A stretch of 18,290 nucleotides of DNA from Desulfobulbus sp. (GTDB lineage: Bacteria > Desulfobacterota > Desulfobulbia > Desulfobulbales > Desulfobulbaceae): assembly GCA_030600525.1 (NCBI GenBank), contig JAUVLX010000026.1:1-18290 (forward strand), written 5' to 3'. The notes beneath the pieces were generated by a model. The model was not told the origin of the DNA and ran no database searches. It saw only the letters and a list, made by a program, of their open reading frames with translations. Both the position numbers and the translations under genes were made by a program. Positions 6,680 through 16,200 of this stretch are shown piece by piece (within the stretch, counting starts at the first letter, position 1; each line of letters begins with the position of its first letter).

Positions 6680-7999
6680 TCAGTGCTCCAGTTTAGAACA
6701 GAGCATATCCACCTGTTTTTTGGTGGAATCTTGACGAGCAACATCACGAGTGATAACCTTAACGGCATACAGGACCGTTGAATGATCACGGTTGTACATC
6801 CCACCAATATCGGCCAGGGAATCTTTGGTAAATTTACGAGTCAGATACATTGCAATCTGCCGCGGGCGAGTGATGGCTCTTTTTCTGGATCGGGATCGTA
6901 AATCATCGGTACTTACCTTGAACTGCTCACTGACCAGATCCCGAATACCGGTAGCAGACATTTCTTCAACTGCGCAAACGAATCCAGACATAATCTCTTT
7001 AAGCATATCCATATTAGGCGGCTGACGGCGAAGGCTCGCCTTGGCCTTGATCCCAAGAATGGTGCTTTCCATCCGTCGTATATCCCCTTTCAGGCTCCTG
7101 GCAAGGTAATCAACAAGTTCCTCATCCAATTTAAGCTTGCTGCCCTGCAGCTTATGCCGGATAATGCGAGTTCTGGTATCATAGTCTGGACATACAATAT
7201 CAGTCACGAGGCCGGAAGTCATCCGACTGCGAAAATCTTCGTCCAGCCCTTTGAGCTTGCCGGGAGCAACAGCAGATGTCAAAATAACCCGGCGACCAGA
7301 TTTAATCAGGTAATCAAGAATAGTATTCAGCTCTTCCTGGGTCTTATTTTTTCCAACAAGGGTATGTACGTCTTCGACCAATAACAGATCGCAGCTGTTA
7401 ATATACTTCTTGGAAAACTGCTCCATTGAGTTGGAGCGCAGGTTTTTCACCATATCGGCAGTAAACTGCTGAGCAGTGAGATACTGCATTCGAGTTGCAG
7501 GAGCTGAGTTAAGCACCTCGTGGACCACAGCCTGAGTCAGATGACTTTTACCAAGCCCGGTGGTGCTGTTCATGAACAGGCAATTGCCATAAGTCCTGTC
7601 TCCGGTGGCCAATGCCGAACAGGCAGACTGCGCCAACACGTTTGATTCCCCAACCATAAATTGATTAAAGGTAAATGCTGGATGCAGGGAGCGGTACCGA
7701 GACTGATTCACAGACACGCCCGGAAGGCGTAACTGCTCCTTGCTATTATTTGTACGTCTAACCACTGGTGCCTCAGCAGCCCGCACTTTTATTTCAGGGG
7801 TCATGCCCATTTTATCGGCAGCACCTTTCATGAGATCAATATAACGATCTTCAACCCATGCACAAAAATAGCGATCTGGCCCTACCAGCTCAATACTCTG
7901 TTCGTTTTGCTCTCGGCATTCTAGCGGCTTGATCCACAAACCGAATTCGCTTTCCGGCAAAGAAGAAAGTAATGATGATTTGATCGCATTCCATATCAT
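6680..7999 (-). CDS. dnaA: Chromosomal replication initiator protein DnaA (divergent Walker A)
   Basis: DnaA binds boxes at the origin, oligomerises with ATP and opens the duplex. At 439 residues it has the usual four-part plan: a short domain I (1-75), a linker, the AAA+ core from about 103 (HPAFTFNQFMVGESN) and a C-terminal DNA-binding domain with the signature RDHSTVLYAVKVI at 404-416. The arginine finger block FRSRMTSG (256-263) and sensor II GDIRRMES (305-312) are present. Walker A reads NSTTGLGKS (144-152), where most DnaA proteins have GGVGLGKT, so the first Gly is Ser145 here. Walker B is LLLVED (205-210). AAGGA lies about ten bases before the ATG. It is not next to dnaN, recF or gyrB; neighbours are the haem oxidase gene and comF. 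I take it as a functional DnaA, possibly one of two in the genome. Confidence 0.92.
   Translation of the reverse strand: MIWNAIKSSLLSSLPESEFGLWIKPLECREQNEQSIELVGPDRYFCAWVEDRYIDLMKGAADKMGMTPEIKVRAAEAPVVRRTNNSKEQLRLPGVSVNQSRYRSLHPAFTFNQFMVGESNVLAQSACSALATGDRTYGNCLFMNSTTGLGKSHLTQAVVHEVLNSAPATRMQYLTAQQFTADMVKNLRSNSMEQFSKKYINSCDLLLVEDVHTLVGKNKTQEELNTILDYLIKSGRRVILTSAVAPGKLKGLDEDFRSRMTSGLVTDIVCPDYDTRTRIIRHKLQGSKLKLDEELVDYLARSLKGDIRRMESTILGIKAKASLRRQPPNMDMLKEIMSGFVCAVEEMSATGIRDLVSEQFKVSTDDLRSRSRKRAITRPRQIAMYLTRKFTKDSLADIGGMYNRDHSTVLYAVKVITRDVARQDSTKKQVDMLCSKLEH
7930..7938 (+). promoter_or_regulatory. Near-consensus DnaA box inside the dnaA 5' coding region
   Basis: TGATCCACA differs from the consensus TTATCCACA at one base. 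It lies about 60 bp inside dnaA. It could pair with the perfect box at 8464 in autoregulation, but one near match may be chance. Confidence 0.3.
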
Positions 8000-8437
8000 A
8001 GGACGTGTTCCTTACTACTTGATATTGTTAATAAATATATATAGGGATTTGTTACGTGGACATCTGCGCTGTGCTATGAACACTGATTTACCTAATATCC
8101 CATTTTCGGTCAAAATCGATATGGACTGATTTCAGGGCACAAATCAAGAGTATATTAACAAATTCAAGGATAATGAAAGATTCAGTGTATACAGCCAGCT
8201 CAGGACGCATCTCCCCAACCTACCGTTTCTTTCCCATGCATCTCAATAAAAATACGGATAGACAGCAAGTTGAATACACATCAAACAAGTTACTAACAAT
8301 TTGCTAACACTTGTATATCTCGCGAATGCTCGACACAACTCGTCTTAACTGAAACATGCTCCATTTTTAGCTTACGAAACACCCCTATGGTTTAATTGCC
8401 CTCTATTGCGTAGTTTCCCAGTCTTTTTTCCCTAAAA

Positions 8438-8460
8438 AAAAATGTCACTTTTTTATGACA
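8438..8460 (-). terminator. Weak hairpin with T-tract downstream of comF (possible terminator)
   Basis: Read on the minus strand, TGTCA, an A-rich loop and TGACA are followed by nine T residues. A five-base stem is marginal, so this is a tentative end for comF transcription about 140 bp after its stop. Confidence 0.3.
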
Positions 8461-8463
8461 CTT

Positions 8464-8472
8464 TTATCCACA
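8464..8472 (+). promoter_or_regulatory. Perfect DnaA box
   Basis: TTATCCACA matches the consensus at all nine positions. It lies 465 bp upstream of the dnaA start, in the gene-free region, as expected for DnaA autoregulation or an origin element. Confidence 0.6.
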
Positions 8473-8600
8473 ACACGCACCGACGACGGCGCTGCTGTTT
8501 TCCATCTTTTCTTATAATGTCAATAGGTTGGGAAATAACAACAGGAAGGAGACAGACTGACTCACAGCGACGCCAAACGACCCATCTCTTTAAAAGATCG

Positions 8601-9320
8601 CTATAACTGCAGGCTCCTTGCGAGTGTGAAAACTTCTATCCGCTTGGGCTTTTCGCGGCGCAAAATTCGAGAGCACTCGTTTATGGTACTGCCAGTGGTG
8701 AAAACATCATCCACAAGTAATATCCTCTTACCTGCCAACAAGCCCGATCTAGTCAACTGAAAACAGCCCTTGAGATTTTGTCGTCGCTGATGACCGCTCA
8801 GTGAGGATTGAGGAGGAGTGGCCCTATTTCGTACTAATACGGTTGAACGTATCACTCGCCTCCATTGGGGGAAACAATGACGGGCCAGCATCAGCGCTTG
8901 ATTAAATCCCCGCTCTCGCAATCGCGTTACATGCAGTGGCACCGGAATAATAATATCAGGAACAGTAAAAAGAGATAATGCACCTGATTCTTCTGCCAGT
9001 TTTTTTAAGCTAGCCACAGTGGAAGTGGTATTGGAAAACTTGAGTGCCAACAGCAGATTACTTACAGGAGGCTGGTAAAACATGGCAGAGCGAGCGTAGT
9101 CAAAAAAATAACTCTTCCTGAGACAGACACCACAAAGGTGATCAACACCGGTAGTAAAAGGGATGCCGCAGGTGGCACAGAGGGGAGAGGAAATAGAACG
9201 AAGGCCCTCGCGACATGCAGAACAGACAAGCGGAAGCCTGGATGCCTCAAGCCGTTGTTCACAGCAAAGACATTGTGGAGGAAACAGGAGGTCGTGCAGG
9301 GCCTCAATATATGAATGCAC
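8601..9320 (-). CDS. comF: ComF family protein (phosphoribosyltransferase fold, double zinc ribbon)
   Basis: A cytosolic protein of 239 residues of the ComF/GntX family. In naturally competent bacteria ComF helps import or process single-stranded DNA; its exact role elsewhere is unclear. The N-terminus has Cys pairs in the order C-x-C-C, C-x-x-C, C-x-x-C and C-x-x-C (Cys 17-20, 33/36, 48/51, 63/66), suggesting a zinc ribbon. The middle shows IIPVPLHVTRLRERGFNQA, and the C-terminal half has the PRPP-binding loop ILLVDDVFTTGST (200-212). TTG 9365 and ATG 9350 are in frame upstream, but GTG 9320 has AGGAG eight bases before it and homologues start close to the first Cys pair. It lies upstream of dnaA on the same strand, separated by 601 bp, and divergent from plsC. 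Confidence 0.88.
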   Translation of the reverse strand: MHSYIEALHDLLFPPQCLCCEQRLEASRLPLVCSACREGLRSISSPLCATCGIPFTTGVDHLCGVCLRKSYFFDYARSAMFYQPPVSNLLLALKFSNTTSTVASLKKLAEESGALSLFTVPDIIIPVPLHVTRLRERGFNQALMLARHCFPQWRRVIRSTVLVRNRATPPQSSLSGHQRRQNLKGCFQLTRSGLLAGKRILLVDDVFTTGSTINECSRILRREKPKRIEVFTLARSLQL

Positions 9321-9582
9321 AATACATACTCCTCGTCGTGGGTTTTGCATACAAATCCGAGTCAAGATACCAATTCAAGGCAGTCCGGCAAGGTCCCTGG
9401 AAACGATTTCTGTAATAGCAGCCAGGGGAGACAATGACATAACCTTGCAGATTTTATCTGTCCATGTATATTTCGAGTCTACAAAAAGGATAAATACGAC
9501 TGTTTTCCGCTACGACATTTCCCAGCGAAATGGAAGATTACAGTTTCAATCGGCTAGATCCACCTTTACTATCATAATCACG

Positions 9583-10344
9583 ATGTCTCCCTTTCAATAT
9601 GTCCGTGCAGCAGTTACTCTGGCCCTGGCCCCTTTCCTGACCATTATTATCGCCACCCTTGTCTGGCTGGACGTTACCTTGTTCCGCAAAGATAAAGATA
9701 AAGCCCTGGTCTTTCCTCGCCTATGGGGCAGAATACTTTGCCAGCTTGTTGGGGCGAAGGTACAGGTGGAAGGACTGGAAAACATCAGGCCTGACCAAAC
9801 CTATATATTTGTCGGCAATCACTCCAGCCAGTTCGACATCTTCAGTTTTCAGGGCTATTACCCCTATGATTTCAGGTGGATTGCAAAAAAAGAGTTGTTC
9901 AACATCCCCGTTTTCGGACAAACAATGAAAAAGGTGGGCTACATCGGAATTGACCGCTCCAAAGGACGACAGGCAATGAAAAGCCTCGACAAGGCTGCTG
10001 AGCAGATTGCTTCCGGTAATTCGGTGTTAATCTTCCCGGAAGGGACTCGCAGTCCTAATGGCAAACTTCAGGAATTTAAGACAGGTGCTATTCTCCTGGC
10101 TATAAAGTCCGGCGTACAAGTCGTCCCCATCGGCATCAACGGGTCATATTCGATACTCCCCAAGAAAAAGATTTTGGCTGACAACGGCAAAATCATTATC
10201 CGAATCGGAACCCCTATGCCAACCGATCATTACAAATCCAAGGACAAGCAGGCTCTTGCCTTGTCACTCCACACTGCCGTCCAGGAGTTGCTAGACAACA
10301 AGTACAAATCCGAAGAGGCACCTATAACACCTGTCGAACAATAA
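9583..10344 (+). CDS. plsC: 1-acyl-sn-glycerol-3-phosphate acyltransferase (PlsC type)
   Basis: An inner membrane acyltransferase that adds the second acyl chain to lysophosphatidic acid to give phosphatidic acid, the precursor of membrane phospholipids. The 253 residues begin with a hydrophobic segment (about 7-32). The catalytic motif NHSSQFD (H80 to D85), the acceptor motif IGIDRSKGR (121-129), FPEGTRSPNG (151-160) and VPIGING (181-187) are in the family order and spacing. The frame is open back to 9163, but the part before ATG 9583 overlaps comF and resembles no acyltransferase. No good Shine-Dalgarno precedes 9583. Related enzymes acylate other lysolipids, so the substrate is inferred. 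It lies 202 bp upstream of bamA on the same strand. Confidence 0.9.
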   Translation: MSPFQYVRAAVTLALAPFLTIIIATLVWLDVTLFRKDKDKALVFPRLWGRILCQLVGAKVQVEGLENIRPDQTYIFVGNHSSQFDIFSFQGYYPYDFRWIAKKELFNIPVFGQTMKKVGYIGIDRSKGRQAMKSLDKAAEQIASGNSVLIFPEGTRSPNGKLQEFKTGAILLAIKSGVQVVPIGINGSYSILPKKKILADNGKIIIRIGTPMPTDHYKSKDKQALALSLHTAVQELLDNKYKSEEAPITPVEQ

Positions 10345-10546
10345 ATTTTATTCCCCGCTCCCGAGGATGGCAGAAGAAGGCAACAGTATAGTAAGATTAT
10401 AATTCTTTGCAAAAATTAAGGAACGTGTCATAATGTCGACGTTATTCTTGGCGGTAGAATTTCAACAGTGCGTAAATAACCTCCTGCCACATACAACCAA
10501 CTAATAGAGCTTCCCTGACAAAGCTTTCTTTCACAGGAATCGTTCA
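10345..10546 (+). promoter_or_regulatory. Intergenic region with candidate promoters for bamA
   Basis: Two possible -10 elements are seen. TATAAT at 10398-10403 is perfect but lacks a good -35. CATAAT at 10429-10434 has TTGCAA (10407-10412) 16 bp upstream. Both lie about 110-150 bp before the bamA start. ACAGGA about eight bases before the ATG is the ribosome binding site. No clear terminator follows plsC, so read-through is possible. Confidence 0.35.
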
Positions 10547-13219
10547 ATGCAGTCGTCTACTCGAATCACAGCTTCTTTTCTGTACAGCTTTTCCACGCTC
10601 TTGGCGCTTGTCTTTTTCTATTGTGTACCCTCGGTCATGGCAATAGAGCAAAATACTGCATTTATCCCTTTAAAAATTAATGCGCCCAATCCAGAGTCTT
10701 TACTTCTTCCTGCTGACAGGGCCTTAGAAAAAAGCTTAGCTGAAAAAAATTACACATCCATTTCCAGAAGCAAGGCTACTTCTCTTGTAAACTATAAAGG
10801 GGCATGGCCTCCGCCTGCAAAGATCATCATTCAACTCTCTGGCAAAACGGGGTATGACTATATTGCTATCGGCAGCCTTACCCAACTAGGTGACAGGTAT
10901 AGCATTGATTTTTCGGTATTTGATGCCCTGCAACCGGGTTCACCCTACTCATATTTTCGTGAAACCGATTCCCTTGAGGATTTGCACCGCATTATCAGTG
11001 ACGTCGTTGCAGAGGCTGTGAGTTTTGCAAACCGTAGCTTCACCATCGCCTCCATCGCCCCTGCTGGCAATAAACGCATCGATGCAGGGGCAATTCTTCG
11101 CAAGATTACAACAAAACCCGGTGATATATATGATCCAACAAGCCTGAGAAAAGATTTAAAAACTGTCTTTTCCATGGGCTATTTTGACAATGTGGAGATT
11201 GAGGCAACTGATACCGACAACGGCAAAAAGATTCTTTTCAGAGTGCAGGAAAAACCGCTCATCGGCAGCGTGGTCATTACCGGCGCTGATAACATAAAAG
11301 AAGAAAATGTCCGTGATGCTGCCAACATTGCAACCAACACCATTCTCAATCCAACCAAAGTCAACGATGCTGTCACCAGGGTCAAAGAACTCTACAAATC
11401 CAAAGGCTATTACAACACCGAGGTAGAGGCCAATATTAGTTATCCTTCAAAAGATAACGCAGAGATTCGGTTAGTTGTTCAGGAAGGGGATAAAATTAGC
11501 GTCGAGGAGATAGCCTTTCAAGGCAACACCACCTTTGAAGACGACGAACTGCAAAGCATCATCCAAACCGGAACCTATAGCTGGTGGCTCTCCTGGCTGA
11601 CCGATGCAGGGGTGTTAAAAATGGATATCCTCAAGCAGGATGCAGCCCGCCTTGGTGCTTATTATCAAAATCATGGTTTTATCGAATCCAAGGTCGGTAC
11701 TCCTGTTGTAGAACAAAAAGATAATGGTCTGTACATCACCTTTCCCATCGAAGAAGGCCCCCGTTACAGAGTTGGTATCGTTGACGTAGCAGGAGATCTT
11801 ATTAAAGACAAAGAACTGCTGATTACCAAGCTGCAGATCCGCCAGGAACCGTTTCTCAACCGTCAGATCCTCCGCGAAGATACCACCCGCCTCACTGATC
11901 TCTACGCAGAAAACGGTTACGCCTTTGCCGAGGTTTCTCCCAGAATAAGCAAAACCGATGTGGGCAAGCGTGTCGACATCAAGCTCCAGATAGAAAAAGG
12001 CTCACTGGTGTATTTCAACCGGGTGGAGATTCAAGGAAATACCCGCACCAGAGACAACGTCATTCGCAGGGACCTCCAAGTCAAAGAGGGGGGCCTGTTT
12101 GACTCCAGAGCCATTCGCACCTCAACTCTTAAGTTACAGCGTCTCGGATTTTTCGAGGAAGTCACGGTTACTCCTAGACCGACGTTAAGTGAAGATAAAA
12201 TGGACGTGGTGGTCGACATTAAGGAAAAAGCCACTGGTCAGTTCAGTATTGGTGCTGGTTACTCGTCCTCTGAGAATGTAATGATCATGGGTGAGATTAC
12301 CGAAGACAACTTCCTGGGAACAGGGAATCGGTTAGCACTGACAGGAAATCTCAGTAGCAAGACAGCTAGATATAAACTCGATTTCACCAATCCCAGACTG
12401 TTTGATTCCAAAGTCTCAGGTGGTATAGATCTCTTTAACTGGAAAAGAGAATATGATGATTACACAAAGGACTCTACAGGAGCTGGGGTACGTCTCGGAC
12501 ATCCGCTCTTCGAAAAATGGTATACCTACTACGGATACACCATCGAAAATACCGACCTCAGTGACATCATGGAAAACGCCTCCGAGGTCATCAAACGGTC
12601 TGCAGAGATCAACCTAACCAGTTCCGTCCGCTGGTCTCTGGTACGTGACACCAGAAACCGCTCCTTCTCTCCCAGTAATGGCTCACGAAACTCGGCAAGT
12701 ATTAAATACGCAGGTGGTCCTCTTGGCGGCGATGCCCAGTATACAAAGGTAGAAGGTGCCTCCTCCTGGTGGTTCCCCATGATATGGGAAACTGTCTTCC
12801 ATGTTAAAGGTGCTGCCGGTCAGGCCTTTGCCAATGAAGACGACAAACTCCCAGTGTATGAACATTTTTACCTGGGTGGCATGAACTCTATTCGCGGTTT
12901 TGAATCCTACTCCATCAGTCCCCTTGATCCAGAAACCGGTGAAAAAATCGGTGGTGATAAGATGTGGTATGCTAATGTGTCCGTTATTTTCCCCCTTCTC
13001 AAAGATATGGGCATGCAGGGTGAAGTTTTCACCGACTTTGGTAATGTTTACGCAGTCGAGGACAACTGGGACTTCAGCGATATCAAGAAGACCGCAGGTG
13101 TCGGCCTGCTCTGGCTTTCTCCCCTGGGCCCGCTTAGGTTGGCATGGGGATATAACCTAGACCAACAAGAAGGCGAAGACAGCTCCAACTGGGACTTCAG
13201 CATGGGCGGTACATTTTAA
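10547..13219 (+). CDS. bamA: Outer membrane protein assembly factor BamA with an extra N-terminal domain
   Basis: The central subunit of the BAM complex, which folds and inserts beta-barrel proteins into the outer membrane. It has 890 residues, against about 800 in E. coli. A signal peptide spans 1-32 with a likely cleavage after PSVMA. Residues 33-165 form an additional domain, beginning FIPLKINAPNPESLLLP with an IAIGSLTQLGDRYSIDFSVFD block, which resembles the TolB N-terminal or FlgO-like alpha/beta fold. Five POTRA domains follow (starts near 166, 238, 317, 405 and 487), then a barrel containing the L6 motif IRGF and ending in the beta-signal FSMGGTF with a C-terminal Phe. The extra length is explained by the N-domain, which I recall from other deltaproteobacterial BamA proteins. 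It is followed by mfd after 35 bp, and the two may share a transcript. Confidence 0.95.
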   Translation: MQSSTRITASFLYSFSTLLALVFFYCVPSVMAIEQNTAFIPLKINAPNPESLLLPADRALEKSLAEKNYTSISRSKATSLVNYKGAWPPPAKIIIQLSGKTGYDYIAIGSLTQLGDRYSIDFSVFDALQPGSPYSYFRETDSLEDLHRIISDVVAEAVSFANRSFTIASIAPAGNKRIDAGAILRKITTKPGDIYDPTSLRKDLKTVFSMGYFDNVEIEATDTDNGKKILFRVQEKPLIGSVVITGADNIKEENVRDAANIATNTILNPTKVNDAVTRVKELYKSKGYYNTEVEANISYPSKDNAEIRLVVQEGDKISVEEIAFQGNTTFEDDELQSIIQTGTYSWWLSWLTDAGVLKMDILKQDAARLGAYYQNHGFIESKVGTPVVEQKDNGLYITFPIEEGPRYRVGIVDVAGDLIKDKELLITKLQIRQEPFLNRQILREDTTRLTDLYAENGYAFAEVSPRISKTDVGKRVDIKLQIEKGSLVYFNRVEIQGNTRTRDNVIRRDLQVKEGGLFDSRAIRTSTLKLQRLGFFEEVTVTPRPTLSEDKMDVVVDIKEKATGQFSIGAGYSSSENVMIMGEITEDNFLGTGNRLALTGNLSSKTARYKLDFTNPRLFDSKVSGGIDLFNWKREYDDYTKDSTGAGVRLGHPLFEKWYTYYGYTIENTDLSDIMENASEVIKRSAEINLTSSVRWSLVRDTRNRSFSPSNGSRNSASIKYAGGPLGGDAQYTKVEGASSWWFPMIWETVFHVKGAAGQAFANEDDKLPVYEHFYLGGMNSIRGFESYSISPLDPETGEKIGGDKMWYANVSVIFPLLKDMGMQGEVFTDFGNVYAVEDNWDFSDIKKTAGVGLLWLSPLGPLRLAWGYNLDQQEGEDSSNWDFSMGGTF

Positions 13220-13254
13220 GCGTTCCCTGCCCCTAAATTTAAAAGAGTACATTC

Positions 13255-16200
13255 ATGCAGTCGCTCCTTAAACGGCTGTGCGAGGGCAGTTCACAACCAC
13301 CTGACATAGCAGGCCTGAACAGCGCTTCCACTGCATTATTTTTAAGCCGCACCCTGGAAGCGCTTGGGACCTCGCTTTGCTGTATTATTCCCTCTGACGA
13401 ACAACTGGAAACTTTTGCCCAGGACATAGCACTTTTTACCAGTGCAAAGGTTCTGGTCTATCCTAGTTTCGAAATCCCCCCCTATACCCCATTGTCTCCT
13501 GATCCAGCTACAGTTGGGACGAGACTCTCCACCCTCTATCTGCTCCAGGAACTCGTTGAACCTTGCATTATCCTTACTTCAGCAGAAGCAATTCTGAGAA
13601 AGATACTCCCCAAAAACGCTTTTAACGATCACTGCGAGTTGCTCATCCAAGGTGAAGAGTTCGACCGTGATGCTCTTATACAGACACTGATCCGTGCCGG
13701 ATACCAAACCTGTGACCTTGTGCAACAACAAGGTGACCTGGCTATCCGGGGCGGCATTCTTGATATTTTTCCACCTGCCCATGACCCTGATAATGGCTCA
13801 GGTCCTCTTCGCCTGGATTTTTTCGGGGATACCCTGGAAACAATACGTGTTTTTGATCCTGTCAGCCAAAGGTCCGTCAGCCAACTAGAGGAAGTTGTCC
13901 TGCTTCCGGCCTCCGATATGCTCTTTCCTCAAAAACAAGGCAAGGGGCTTTGGCAGGAAGCCCTACGAAAGAGTGCTGATCAATACCAGTGGCGTCCTGA
14001 TACCCACATTCAGATCAGAGACTACTTCAGCCAGGAATACCGCTTTCCTGGTATCGAGTTTATGCTGCCCTTGCTCTATGGTGGTAGCGACAAACTCCAT
14101 TGTTTTTTTGACTATCTTCCCAAAGAATGTGCGCTTTTTTTATATGATCCTTTTGGGGTGCAGCAGTCTTTGGATATCGTGCGCGAACGGATCGTTGCCA
14201 ATTACAATGAGGCCGTTGCTGGTGATGTAGCAGCCCTTCCGCCGGATGAGCTGTTTTTATCGAAAGAGCTAACAGAGAAACACTGCCTTGCCCTGCTCAA
14301 GGCGCGGTTTGTACATCTCCCTGACCCCGACAAACCCGAACCTCCTTTGAGCGTTAATGCAGGGGATCACAGCCTGCTCCGCCAGGAGATTGAGCTACAA
14401 CGAAAGAAACGCGGCCTCCTGGCCCCCCTGGCAGATCGAATTATCCCCTGGCAAGAAAAAGGCGCCACCACTCTGCTGGCATGTAAATCAGAGCGTCAGG
14501 CAAGACACTTTTCCGAACTGTTTGAAAACTACCAGCTACGGTCCCGCCTGATCAGCGCCCCTATCAATCTGAGCACGATCCAATCCACAGATGAAATACT
14601 GTTGGTGGATCACCCTCTTTCCAAAGGTTTTGACCTTGCCGACGAAAGACATCATATCCTATCGGCCACCGAACTTTTTGGTGACAAAAGGCTCAAAAAA
14701 GGACGGCGCAGGCATAAGGCAGCACAAGCGGACAGCCAACCACTCCCCCTAGATCAACTCAGCGATGGTGACCCAGTCGTCCACAGGGAACACGGCGTTG
14801 GTGTGTTTAAGGGGTTGATAAATATGGAAATATCTGGCATCCGAGGCGATTTCCTGCTCATTGACTACCGCAACAATGACAAACTCTATGTACCCGTTGA
14901 CAAGCTGCACTGGGTAAGCAAATACCAAGGTCTAACAGAACAGCAGCCCAAACTTGATAGCCTCGGTAGCCAGCGCTGGCAGGCAACTAAGAAAAAGGTA
15001 ACCGATGCTGTCTGGAAGGTAGCCCAAGAGCTACTTGAAATCTATGCGCAAAGGGCCATCCGAAAAGGACATCAATTCAGTCCACCAGGTGAGCTCTACC
15101 GTGAACTTGAAGAATCTTTTCCCTTTGAAGAAACCTCCGGCCAGGCAAAGGCCATAGATGACACCCTTGCAGATCTTACCAGCGAACAGCCCATGGACAG
15201 ACTTGTCTGCGGCGATGTCGGCTACGGAAAGACAGAAGTTGCAGCAAGGGCCGCGTTTAAAGCAATAGAGGACGGATTTCAAGTTGCTATCCTCGTCCCG
15301 ACCACCGTACTTGCAGAACAGCATGCAGCTACTTTTCGCGAGCGTTTCACCTCTTTTCCGGTTGAGATAAAATGTTTGAACAGGTTCCGTACCACCAAAC
15401 AACAAAAAGAGATCAGCGCTGGTGTGGCTGCGGGTTCAGTTGACCTTGTTGTCGGCACCCATAGGCTCCTCTCCAAAGATATTCAATTCAATCGGCTGGG
15501 CCTGCTAATCATAGATGAAGAACATCGGTTTGGGGTCAGTCACAAGGAAAAAATCAAGCGTATCAAAGCCTCGGTTGACGTCCTTACCCTGACCGCAACA
15601 CCAATTCCAAGGACTCTACAAATGTCCTTACTTGGCATCAGAGACCTCTCTATTATTTCTACCCCACCTCGGCAACGCAGAGCGGTCAAAACCTTTCTAG
15701 CCCGTCATGATCACCTGGTTATCAGAGAAGCTGTGACGAAAGAGATGCAGCGCGGTGGGCAGTTGTTTTTCGTACATAACCGGGTCCGCACCATCCAACG
15801 AGTCGCAGAAACCATATCTGATCTGGTTCCTCAAGCGCGGATCGGAATTGCTCATGGCCAGATGTCTGGCAAGCAACTCGAAGACGTAATGGTACAATTC
15901 ATCAATCACAAAATCGATATTCTTGTGTGTACCACCATCATCGAGTCTGGCCTTGATATCCCCAATGCTAACACAATCATCATCAACCGCGCAGACCACC
16001 TGGGCCTTGCTGATATTTATCAACTACGCGGCCGCGTTGGCCGTTCTTCACGACAGGCTTACGCCTATCTCTTTGTCCCTTCCCTGGACAGTTTGACCAC
16101 TAATGCCAAAAAACGGCTCCGTGCTCTGATGGACAACTCAGAACTAGGCAGTGGATTTAAATTAGCCATGAATGATCTCCAGATCCGGGGCGGAGGGAAC

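Larger units (their letters stand above)
8000..8600. other. Gene-free AT-rich region upstream of dnaA: control region and possible origin
   Basis: This stretch separates the comF stop from the dnaA start. It holds one perfect DnaA box (8464-8472), an AT-rich block at 8022-8043, a heptamer YTAACAM in four copies (8025-8031 on the minus strand; 8155-8161, 8293-8299 and 8304-8310 on the plus strand), and the inverted repeat ACAAGT/ACTTGT (8285-8290, 8309-8314) around two of those copies. On the minus strand TATACT near 8150 is a possible dnaA -10. These suit a dnaA control region. An origin would normally carry a cluster of DnaA boxes, and I find only one perfect site here. No ORF longer than trivial length is supported. 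Confidence 0.4.

Noticed and set aside
8518..8523. TTGACA on the minus strand as a dnaA -35
   Set aside because: No acceptable -10 lies 16-18 bp downstream on that strand.
9163..9582. N-terminal extension of the acyltransferase by 140 residues
   Set aside because: It overlaps comF, is Arg- and Ser-rich with no acyltransferase features, and ATG 9583 gives the normal PlsC length.
15031..15405. Minus-strand frame of 124 codons inside mfd
   Set aside because: Shadow of the mfd motor domain; codon pattern and motifs support mfd only.
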